DNA of 64,000 nucleotides. Source: Ceratodon purpureus. Taxonomy: Eukaryota > Streptophyta > Bryopsida > Pseudoditrichales > Ditrichaceae. Under the pieces are notes generated by a model. The model saw only the letters and a program-made list of their open reading frames with translations, was not told where the DNA came from and did no database searches. The translations under genes were made by a program, and so were the position numbers. Location: positions 10,475,644 to 10,539,643 of the forward strand of contig CM026421.1 of assembly GCA_014871385.1 (NCBI GenBank), written 5' to 3'. Below are positions 54,319-64,000 of the stretch, in pieces (position 1 is the stretch's first letter; each line of letters begins with the position of its first letter).

Positions 54319-55310
54319 GAGCTTCATATCTAATTGTTGAGGACATCAATAGCTAAGCAGCTTCCAGATTCTTTTTGCTGCTGACACCAATATTTCTGGG
54401 CAGTTTAGTCACGAAGGGCTGGTGATATAGGTAACTGTCCTCAAGCGCTCCATTACAAGCCAGCTGGGGTGCGGTTTAACCCCTGATCTTTCTACTTGTT
54501 ACGAGGGAGTTTTAACCCCCTTGATATTTGTCAAAATCACTGCCAATTACTCAGAAAGGCGCAACAGATAGTGAAAGTCCTAGTGACAAGCTGACCGCTT
54601 GCATGTGGAGTAAAATCAAAATCACGGTTCAGAAAGAATCGAAGAATGATCGTGTTTCATAGCAAGCTACTGATTGCTATTTTGAATGGAAGGTGCCCTA
54701 ACTGCAACATTATTTGCTTGAGTTTTAGTAATCTATTCTTTTCAAGAAAACTAATTAAATTTTTCACTTTTACTTTACTGTACCAACGTGGCTTTTGATT
54801 TTTTAAATTTTTGTGTGTAACTGATCCGCTTTCTTGTACGAACATTGTTTGGTTATTCCTTCTGCTTTCAGCAGCAGGAAGAGCGAAGGTAACAGAATAT
54901 CTAAAGCATGCCATAGTCACAAGTTTGCACTGATTTAGTAACAATTTTTGAAATACATGGAGTTGGTTTGACCGAACTCAACACGAGTGGTGTTGATTTT
55001 CAAAACGGGGAGTTCCTTCACTGACACAGAACACGTAGTGTTGGCATACTGCGAGGTGAATAGTAGCTCAATAAATGGTGACCAAGAATCAAGATTAGGA
55101 ACCTCACCTGTTGACTCCTTAAAAAAGAAATCAGCTTACTCTCAAAGACATTACCATATTCAAAGGGTTTACAAAGCTCCTTTCTTATGATGGTAGACAT
55201 AGACTCCCTTGTATCACCTCATTTGCATCGTCATTAGGTGGAGCTGTTTGATTACATTTGGAGTTGTCCTCCATGTACAAGTCTTTGACTTATAAATGTG
55301 TTCTGTATCT
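54319..55310. other. Enolase 3' flank
   Basis: 3' untranslated sequence of the enolase gene followed by spacer. The piece at 55225-55302 resembles, in direct orientation, 59971-60049 on the far side of the large palindrome (roughly 70 per cent identity). Confidence 0.5.
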
Positions 55311-56900
55311 ACCTTCATAAGTAACCAACACTTTGGTAGGTTCCTTAGTCAAGTCTCTAGAAACATGTGGACATTCACATTTACATCCTTCAGACCTGCT
55401 AACGTGAATGACATGTAGAATCGCGTGGGGACATCACAAAATATACCTGAACATCTCTCTAACGTAGAAGATTTTTGGTGATTTTGGGAGGCAAAACATG
55501 GTGCTAAGTCCACCGCACAACAATGGCAAAATGACAAGCAATGCCACATAGCGATGATTTTCATCCTCTCCACTGGTGATGTGGAAAATGACCTATTCCT
55601 GCCAAATTTTGACGTGGCGGCGCAAGAAATCCAACATTTGCTCGGGAAAAAATGACATGGCGTGCCGTGTTAGCAAAGTTTTTGATGTTTTTTTAATCAA
55701 AAAGGTGTTCATTCGGATGTTACACATGACATGGATGTGTCTTTTGAGACATCACGCACTAACCGCACAACGTACACAAAAATGTTTGTGGAGACATGTA
55801 CATGTCTCAAGAATGTTGCACACACATCCCTCAAGCAGTGCATGTTCCATGGCTCTTTTCAACAACTACTATTCTCTTACTATAGTTTACAATCATTGTA
55901 AGAATGAATAGCAACACTTTTGAGAACCTCTACACTCTAAACTCTAACTTCTTGAAAAAATGAAGGCAAAAATGAGCTTTGTGCAGCCTCTAATTTTTGA
56001 ATTCATCTTCCATTCATATGAACTTAAAGACTTCATATTATTGAAACCTCTAATTTATCTAATAACATCTTACTTGTCCAAAAATGTATTAAAAGCCTTT
56101 TTTACAAATATCTAATGAAATAAAATCTTATACAAACACAATTGTTTTTTAGACAGATAAAACACCTTACACTTGCATCTAAAAGATTTTAAGTATATTA
56201 AAAAACATAAAGTTTTTGAAAGTATTTGAGTTTTATTTTAAAAATAAAATAAAATTTTAAAATAAAATTTTAAAATAAAATTTTAAAATAAAATAAATTT
56301 CATTAAATTAAGTCAAATCAAAATTAAATGAAACAATTTAATTTTTAATTTTTTAAAAATTATTTTAGAGTTTTTTTTTTAATTTTAATTTTTTAAAAAT
56401 AAAATAAAAATAAAGATAAAATTATTTTAATGAACATGGGAAAAGTTTAATGATGAGTATGAATGCTTGCATGGTTTGATTCAGCAACTTGTCTATGACA
56501 ATGCAAAACTTTAGTCTTCTTTTTAGTCTTTTGAAACTTTATAAATATCTATTGGTGGTAGAAGTTTAAAAAAATTGATTTAATAAAATTCAGTGATGGC
56601 TTCTACCAATGCCAAAGAACAAATACCATTTTAAAATAACAAATATGCAATTTAAATTAATGTTTATGTAAATTAATGTTTAAAAGAAAAAAAAAATTGA
56701 TATTAAATGACATGAAATTAATAATTGTTTGATATTTTAAGATTATTATATATAATTAAATCAATATAATATTATTTACTCATAATATATTTTAAAAAAT
56801 ACTACAATACTTAGCAATGCAAATGCTATATATTTATGATGTTATTTCATTATAAAATATGTATTTTATACAAAGAAGACTTTTAATTTACAACACTTGG
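55311..56900 (+). repeat. Left arm of the large palindrome
   Basis: Outer part (55311-55920) is almost identical to the right arm; the two 111-codon frames in it (55576-55911 here) differ at three residues. The inner part (56440-56900) is AT-rich and clearly more diverged. The inner end contains the AT-rich module seen again near 57460 and, inverted, near 58460. Confidence 0.9.
56640..56890 (+). repeat. AT-rich module, copy 1 of 3
   Basis: Begins atgcaatttaaattaatg and ends near tttatgatgttatttcatta. It recurs in direct orientation at about 57463-57715 and inverted at about 58210-58462. Three copies inside one palindrome mean that the centre was itself duplicated. Confidence 0.8.
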
Positions 56901-57091
56901 AAGTGGAATTTGAATAATCTAGAATAGTGTAGAAATTTACAAGATGTTTGAGGCATTATTGGTATGCAAGTGTTGCACAATATCATTGATGTAATAGTAG
57001 TCGAAATCAAGGTGATTTGATGGAGTGGTTACACTCGAGGGATGAGGTCATCAGCCTTGTGATGATGGGACATTTAGTGTTTTACATCTAG

Positions 57092-57361
57092 ACCAAGAAT
57101 GTTGTAGCTACCACGAAGAAACAACTGAATGCCCAGTGCGAAGTCCTAAACCTCCTCAAAGACCTCCATGACCTTCATAACACCAAAGTAGATAAGTACT
57201 TTAATAAAAATAACTTCAAGGCATCATTTGAAGCATCGAATGAAGTGCGGTCCACGTCTAGATCCAATCTTGAACAATGGATTGCAAACATAGTTTACGA
57301 GACATCTTCCACATCATTTGCACATAAATTTTGTTTATATTTGATGTATTACTTTAGATAA
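57092..57361 (+). pseudogene. Coding-like fragment 1 in the palindrome centre
   Basis: An open stretch of 89 codons between stops, without an ATG near its start. The composition is protein-like (helical, charged: LNLLKDLHDLHNTKVDKYF, then SRSNLEQWIANIV). I do not recognise a family. It may be a piece of a transposon protein or a captured host exon. Confidence 0.35.
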
Positions 57362-57459
57362 TATGATTTATTTTAGATTCAAGAACTAATCAAAGTACTA
57401 GCCAAAGTGGGGGCATTGTCTTATACCAATGCCAAAGATTTTTAAAAAAGAAAAAAAAA

Positions 57460-57715
57460 AACATGCAATTTAAATTAATGTTTATGTAAATTAATGTTTA
57501 AATTAGAATTTATTTTTGATATTAAAATGACATAAAATTAATAATCCTTTGATATTTTCATATTATTATATACTATTAAATCATTATAATATAATTAAGT
57601 CATATTAATATTTTAAAAATTATTAAAATCCTTGGAAATGTAAATAATTTATATTTATGATGTTATTTTATTATAAAATAAGTATTTTTTTACAAATAAG
57701 ACTATTATAATATTC
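57460..57715 (+). repeat. AT-rich module, copy 2 of 3
   Basis: Direct copy of the module at 56640-56890, about 80-85 per cent identical. It lies in the palindrome centre rather than in an arm. Confidence 0.8.
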
Positions 57716-57719
57716 TTTA

Positions 57720-58214
57720 TTATATGGCTATCAGTCTTTGGATGATTACATTCAGGATGTTACTATTTATCATGGTCTACGTGCATACTCAAGGAAGTGG
57801 TTTTGGGGGAACGGCATTGCTCCATATAGTTGGAGGAACAAGTTTTCCGTTAAGTTGATGTTTTATGTGTTTAATGACTTAGGTCCTGCATTTGAGCATC
57901 CACTTCATAACCATCCACAATTGTAAGCTAGTGCTGCGGTTAACGTTCTTGAATTTATGGTCCCAATCGACACCCTCCATAGCGATCGAGCTCCGCCATA
58001 TGGCGGTGCTCGATTTGAAATGTTGAAGCTTGAAGGCGTACCGCTCGGTTTGAAGAAGTCTTATCAACCCCACATGTTTGTTACATGGTATGGATCGCCC
58101 AAAAAGCCATCTCAACCCTTGGTTCCATTGAAGCTTGATCTCGTCGAGTCTTTTGTGGAATGCCTATGTTATTTAAATGACCACCTAAACATAACTTCTT
58201 GTACCAAAATATAA
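57720..58214 (+). pseudogene. Coding-like fragments 2 and 3 in the palindrome centre
   Basis: One frame (about 57726-57926) reads YQSLDDYIQDVTIYHGLRAY and on to a stop. A second (57957-58214, ATG start, 85 codons) begins MVPIDTLHSD. A perfect short palindrome, gagctccgccatatggcggtgctc-like, lies at about 57989-58012. Base composition is more gene-like than the AT-rich surroundings. No family is recognised; they could be remnants of one disrupted gene. Confidence 0.35.
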
Positions 58215-59936
58215 ATAAAAATTCTTCTTTGTAAGGAATAATCATTTTATAATAAAATAACATCATAAATATAAAGTATTTACATTTCTAAGTTAGTCAA
58301 TATTTTTAAAAAGGTATTATGACTTAATGATATTATATTGATTTAATTATATTTAATAATTTTAAAATATCAAACAATTATTAATTTTATATCATTTTAA
58401 TATCAAAAATAATTTTAATCTAAACATTAATTTACATAAACATTAATTTAAATTGCATGTATGTTATTTTAAAAAATGTTATTTAAGCATTAGTAGAAGA
58501 CATCACTTAGTTGTATTAATTAATTTTTTTTGAAACTTCTACCACCAATAGATATTATAAAGTTCCAAAAGATTAAAAAGGAGAGTAAAGTTGAGCATTG
58601 TGAGAGAAAAGCTGATGAATCAAACCATACAAACACCAATACTCATCATTGCACTTTTGTCATGTACATTAAAATGTTTTTTCTTTATTTTTTTAAAAAA
58701 AAAACTCTAAAAAATTTAAATTATATAAAAAAATGAAATGGAAAAATTCATTCTAATTTGATTTTTTTGCTTTAAGAATTTGTTTTATTTTAAAAATAAA
58801 ACTCAAATACTTTCAAAAAATTTATGTTTTTTAATATACTTAAAATCTTTTAGATGCAAGTGTAAGGTGTTTTATCTGTCTAAAAAACAATTGTCTTTGT
58901 ATAAGATTTTATTTGATTAGATATTTGTAAAAAAGGCTTTAAATACATTTTTGGACAAGGAAGATGTTTTTAGATAAATTAGAGGTTTCTATAATATGAA
59001 GTCTTTAAGTTCATATGAATGGAAGATGAAGTAAAAAATTATAGTCAATAGCCAATATTAGAATGTCAATATTAATCAACATCAATGATGACATCCAACA
59101 ATTCATGAAGATGTTTAAGATAATGTCCATGACGTCATTGCAAACATTTATTTGAATGGCTTTCATCGAGTTCACTAGATGTACAGAGGCGGCTAGGGTT
59201 TACTACTGCAACTAGAGTGCGACTAGGGTTAACTATTGCGACTTTTAAGTGGACTTAGAGGCTGCTCAAAGCTCATTTTTGCCTTCATTTTTCAAGAAGT
59301 TAGAGTTTAGAGTGTAGAGGTTCTCAAAAGTGTTGCTATTCATTCTTACAATGATTGTAAACTGTAGTAAGAAAATAATAGTTGTTGAAAAGAGCCATGG
59401 AACATGCACTGCTTGAGGGATGTGTGTGCAACATTCTTGAGACATGTACATGTCTCCACAAACATTTTTGTGTACGTTGTGCGGTTAGTGCGTGATGTCT
59501 CAAAAGACACATCCATGTCATGTGTAACATCCGAATGAACACCTTTTTGATTAAAAAAACATCAAAAACTTTGCTAACACGGCACGCCATGTCATTTTTT
59601 CCCGAGCAAATGTCGGATTTCTTGCGCCGCCACGTCAAAATTTGGCAGGAATAGGTCATTTTCCACATCACCAGTGGAGAGGATGAAAATCATCGCTATG
59701 TGGCATTGCTTGTCATTTTGCCATTGTTGTGCGGTGGACTTAGCACCATGTTTTGCCTCCCAAAATCACCAAAAATCTTCTACGTTAGAGAGATGTTCAG
59801 GTATATTTTGTGATGTCCCCACGCGATTCTACATGTCATTCACGTTAGCAGGTCTGAAGGATGTAAATGTGAATGTCCACATGTTTCTAGAGACTTGACT
59901 AAGGAACCTACCAAAGTGTTGGTTACTTATGAAGGT
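58190..59936 (-). repeat. Right arm of the large palindrome
   Basis: Inverted copy of 55311-56900. It contains about 210 bp at 59041-59255, with ggctagggtt- and gactagggttaac-like words, that are missing from the left arm at the matching point (after gcagcctcta). The left arm therefore probably suffered a deletion. Confidence 0.9.
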
Positions 59937-61042
59937 AAATACTTATTGTCTTTATTTCAAGTGTATTAACATCGTCTTTAAGTGGAGGTGTTTGATCTCA
60001 TATGAAATTGTCTTCAATGTACTAGCTTTCGTCTTTTAAATGTTTACTTTGTTTGAGTGTGAGTGATTTTTGTTATTATTAACAATTACTTCATATTCCA
60101 CTAGGAGCCTATTTGTTGACATCTCTTTTCTTTATTGCTGTTCTTTGCTTTCTTCAAGTCAAAATGGTACAAATTCATGAATTTGTACAGAATCCAAAAA
60201 CCCACAACCCAGCAAAACTTAGACACTTGCAACGTGAACTCTTCCACTTCAACATCACATTATTCAACAACACACACAAAGTAGAAACAAAGAAAAGAAG
60301 AACAAATAACAAATTGAAAAAAGAAGAACAACTGCACACAATGCATATAAACCACCACATAATACACATGAGATGATCACCCACTTTAAGCAGAATCAAG
60401 AGTGTAGTTTCACATGAATCCGGGGGTGGAAGTATATAAAGCGAGGAGACACTCTTCCTGAAGTTCTAATGCTAATCCTGATAGAACCTCTCTCACGGAG
60501 CACTCGTCCAATTACAATAGTAATCAAATTCTTTTGACCTCCAAATCCAATAACTCCAAAATATCCTCAACAATGCACGCAAATAGGCTCCAAACTTCTC
60601 GTTGAAAAAGGAGCAAAAGACATGGCTCAGAAGGCTACACCCATGACCATCCCGGACTGGACACTTGTACCAAACACTCACCTCAAAGCAATGAATCACA
60701 TCAGCAAAAGATTCCAAAAAGATTCCAAACTCAATCATCTAGATTCTTGTCTAGATTCTTCCACTTGGCACACAACTTCTTCTCTTCACCCAAACCATGC
60801 TAAATTGCATCAACATCATCATGATCTAAGTTATTCTGAGCTCAATCTCCCACAATCCAATCCTCATAATTTTCATAGCTGAGTTTCTATCACAATTTTC
60901 TAGACATTGGCTAAATGGGTTGGAGCAAAACCACCTCTTGAGCATTTGGTAGTGTGTTGTTTCAGAAGGGTTTTTTTTTTTTTGGGGAGGATGGTAGCCG
61001 AGGAGAGGATTTGAACGAGCGTGGTGTGTTGTTGCAGCTGCC
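59937..61042. other. Interval between the palindrome and the sirtuin gene
   Basis: A TATATAAAG box is at about 60434-60442, followed by a purine-rich stretch. An 86-codon ATG frame (60622-60882, start MAQKATPMTIPDW) lies downstream of it. It may be a non-coding leader, a transposon edge or a small gene; nothing decides. 60.97-61.04 kb is the immediate leader of the sirtuin gene. Confidence 0.4.
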
Positions 61043-63906
61043 ATGGCCATCTTCACCAAGCTGGTGGGTTCTTAGAGCTCGTTTCCTTGGCCTTTGTTTT
61101 GGGTGAATTTGGGTTTCATGTGCTCAGTTGATGAAGGTTTGGTTAAGATGTGGAGGGTTATTTTTTTTGGGAGAGGTTTATGCGTAGGGAATGCTTAGTT
61201 TTGTGATGTAATTCTGGTTGAATTTTGGGAATTTCGGTGGATGTGGTATGAGTTTTGGGTCTTGGATTTGAATGCTTCGTGGTTGAGGGTAGTGAGATTG
61301 TGTTTCTTTGCTTGAGTGGAGTAGGATTATGGCGGTGGATTTGAATTGTGGATTTGAATTCCTGGGTTTTTAGCTCGCTCTGTTTTAGGGTTTGTGGGTT
61401 TGATGGTTTCTGGAATACTGAGCTTGAGAATTTTGGGTTTGTCTTTTAGGTTTGGTGTTTGGCAATTAGGTCGAGTCTAGACACCGGTGTTCGAGAGCAC
61501 TACCCACTTTTGCACAATTTGATGAATGTATTTGTTTCCAATGTTCTGGCAACCGCAGCATCATTCTCGTTCTTAAGTTCTTTGAAATGGGTTCTTAACA
61601 TAGCCTCGCTTAGATCACAGCATATTAATTTCTAGTTTCGATGATACTACTAGTTAAGGGGAAGGCATTGTGTCATTATTAAAGTGGTTTCAATTATGTA
61701 GCAGGTTGTGGAAAGGAGTTTGCTGCAGGTGCGATCAGTAGTTCTTCACAGCAATTTTATGCACGGTACCACTCTCACTTATCGTTTAAGGGATGAGTGA
61801 CAGAAATAGTTAAATGTCCTGGTCCGTTTTATCATGTGGAATCATTGTAATCTAAAGCCAGTAACTAGGATTTGTTTCTTGCAATATTCTGCTTACAGTT
61901 TAAGAATTTCATGTTGATTTGGATGCAATCACTTCCTTCACTTGCATTTTTGTTTTCGGTTGTTTGTAGTTCACCAAGTTTTTGTAGAATTCATGAGAAT
62001 ATCTATGGGCTGTTAGCGTAAATAGTTCTGCTGGATTCTATCGAAGTACTTTAGAAGTTGAATACCGATGTAGGTTTAGTTATATTTTTGGTGTTCTTGG
62101 CGGTTTAATGTTGAAATTTTAGTGCTGTTGTATATTGTATGTTTTTATAGGACTGCAACATTAAAGTCTGATGTTGTTGCATTTCAACCCTAATCGGCCA
62201 CTGGGTATCTGCTTTTCACAGGCTATTTAATTCGGAATTTAAGCACGCGGCAATCAGATTCTTCCGTAGGATTCTTACACTATAAAACATGCGTGAGAAG
62301 CAAAGGGCTGCCCGTTTTTCAAAGGATTGGATCCCACAATTACGCAACTGGGACTGTAGCAGGCTCCGTCGCTGTTGCTGAAAAACCCCCGCCTCCTAAA
62401 GCTTCCATTGTTCCCGAATCCCCACCTCCTTCCCAATATGACCTTCAACGCTTATACGATTTTGTGAACGACAGGTATTCCGTTTTATCCTGTAAACAGA
62501 AGTCCACACGTTCAAGGTTTATGTCTTGATGTTACGTATGCGGGGATATTATTACGTTCGCAATTTTCTGTGCATGGATATCTTCATATGGTATTGGTGT
62601 TACAGTTTGTGTTTTGACTTGGCTTTAATATGTGATAGAGTTGAGATTATTACCTTAATCTCACTGTTTTACATCTTGGCTGGAAGGGCAGCAAAAGGTT
62701 AGTGGTGATAACGGGAGCTGGCGCAAGTACAGAGTGTGGTATTCCTGATTACCGAAGGTGTTTCTCTTAACCGGGTCATATTCTGACTTTTCGAATTTTT
62801 TGGTATAAACATAGTAGCAAAAGTACGTGCAGGAAGAATGTATGGATTCTTTAGCAGATTGAGAAGTGTAGTTCAAGTCTTGCTGTTTTTTTTTGTAATG
62901 CTCTTCTAAATGCAAATTTGAAAGGCCTTTTGTTGCTGATTGTATTTTAACTGCAGGTTCATCGAGATTGTACTAATTTGGAATAGAAACATTGTCCTAG
63001 TACACTATGCAATGATCTGGTTGCTCACCAACTTTTTGACCATCATGGAATTGTGTTCGAGGGGATCAGTCCAAATGGAGCTTACAGTAGCGGATTTAAG
63101 CCGATAACTCACCAGGTATTTTGTTTTACAGTCTTTAAAATATGCCTGTCATGGTTTTTGCAATCTCCGAGTATGCACGTTACTGGTGTTCAGGAGCGTT
63201 GAGACTTGTGATGCTCGCTACACTAATTTTTAGGTCTGTTTGATAAGCATCCAGGGTAATTGAATTGCACTAGTGATGCTCAAAGTTCAAGTCTTGGCTA
63301 CTTAGGAGTTGGGTCTGTTCATTGATTGTTCATATGCCAGGATTTCGTGGGTTCAGAGCAAAGTCGTAGACGATATTGGGCTCGCAGTTATGCGGGTTGG
63401 AGGCGTTTCATCGGTGCGACCCCAGGACCCACATATATCTCCCTTCAACAGCTAGAGACGAAAGGGCGTGTGAAAGGCATGATAACACAGAATGTTGACA
63501 GGTGTGCTTTCTACTCTTAGAAGATGTTTGTATTGCATTGTTCAGATAGGCGTATTTGAAATTGGTGAATATTTGATGCTTTTTTTATTCGTTGAGCCCT
63601 TTTGGCCGTGTTTTGGTACACTAAAGCGTGTTTTTGGTAACCATGTTTTCTGGTATCATGTTCTCAGATGGTTGAATTAATGTGCAGGCGGGGAAGGCAT
63701 TGTTTTCAACACCTAGTGTCCATATTCTTTTTCTGATCAGAAATTTATTGATGTTTAATGGATTTCCAACGTACAGGTTACATTACAAGGCTGGAAGCAA
63801 ACCGATAGAGCTTCATGGAACTACACACCAAGTTATCTGTCTAAATTGTGGTGATCTTACTGACCGCCATCTGTTTCAAAACAGAGTGAAGAAATTGAAT
63901 CCAGAG
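61043..63906 (+). CDS. SRT2: Class II sirtuin (SRT2/SIRT4-like), 5' part
   Basis: Seven exons in the window: 61043-61063, 61705-61765, 62222-62474, 62692-62757, 63070-63115, 63341-63501 and 63777-63906, each keeping frame. The gene runs off the right edge; the exon after 63906 is not visible. The first ~80 residues are basic with few acids (MAIFTKLVVERSLLQVRSVV), a mitochondrial-type presequence. The NAD-binding part follows: VVITGAGASTECGIPDYR, SSGFKPITHQ, RRRYWARSYAGWRRF, ITQNVDRLH and the catalytic His of IELHGT. The first zinc pair is CLNC. SRT2-type sirtuins use NAD to remove acyl groups from lysines (or transfer ADP-ribose) and act mainly in mitochondria. The tiny first exon of seven codons is supported by the phase of the next two exons. 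Confidence 0.93.
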
Positions 63907-64000
63907 GTTTGTATATTTTCACATTTGCAGGTGGCTTTGTTTGAAGTTATTTTGACGGGCGTCACAATCCAGCGCGAAGTGCACTGTTACTTTATCTTCT

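Larger units (their letters stand above)
55311..59936. mobile_element. 4.6-kb imperfect palindrome (foldback-type element or paired transposon copies)
   Basis: Sequence reading in from 55311 is the reverse complement of sequence reading in from 59936, starting at accttcataagtaaccaac. In the outer ~600 bp paired coordinates add up to 115247 without slippage. The arms reach to about 56900 and 58190, around a unique centre. The right arm has about 210 bp (about 59041-59255) that the left arm lacks. No transposase is present. Two or three short coding-like frames lie in the centre. Candidates are a foldback transposon, or two copies of one element inserted head to head. Confidence 0.75.

Noticed and set aside
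55349..55911. Frames in the palindrome arms as genes (also 59336-59898)
   Set aside because: Present identically in both arms but opposite in direction, no domain; they belong to the repeat rather than to host genes.

Overview
The window is nuclear DNA of a land plant, most likely a moss or another bryophyte. What I see: AT-rich spacers and introns, GC-richer exons, GT-AG introns that restore reading frame at every join, a CP12 gene with a chloroplast transit peptide, a WIYLD-SET (SUVR) protein, a UBP25-like deubiquitinase and an ENO3-type enolase. The moss call is inference from base composition, intron size and family choice. The species cannot be read from the sequence.

Layout. 1421-18675 (-) is one long run of 21 phase-compatible exons. 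The first 13 encode a complete OWL1/DNAJC11-type J-protein. Its usual stop is missing, and the reading frame continues by splicing into about 2,000 residues of a protein I do not recognise. 20512-21311 (+) is CP12, behind a GC-rich upstream island. 22628-24115 (+) is an intronless HemW-like radical-SAM protein. 24750-29776 (-) is a nine-exon SUVR histone methyltransferase. 29.8-34.4 kb is AT-rich spacer with a direct repeat that flanks an orphan coiled-coil exon. 34446-36837 (+) is a small J-protein with a C-terminal membrane segment. 38223-42192 (-) is a UBP25-like deubiquitinase. 42.2-49.9 kb is spacer with a 61-bp minisatellite and long AT-rich tracts. 50244-54318 (+) is a 13-exon enolase with all catalytic residues. 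55.3-59.9 kb is a 4.6-kb imperfect palindrome of transposon type carrying short coding-like fragments. 61043-63906 (+) is the 5' part of a class II (SRT2/SIRT4-like) sirtuin, cut by the window end.

The genes form no operon-like unit. Several products are predicted to work in organelles: CP12 in the chloroplast; HemW, the sirtuin and both J-proteins in mitochondria or plastids. HemW and SUVR converge, while the J-fusion gene and CP12 diverge from a shared 1.8-kb interval.

The most unusual item is the J-protein fusion. A short isoform ending just after the J-protein module is also possible, because intron 13 holds an in-frame stop that overlaps an AATAAA signal. The fusion introns also carry foldback elements, including a 121-bp CACTA-type hairpin inserted, with a 3-bp target duplication, into the end of an older element. 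Exon models are my own reading of splice signals and frame; no transcript data were available.
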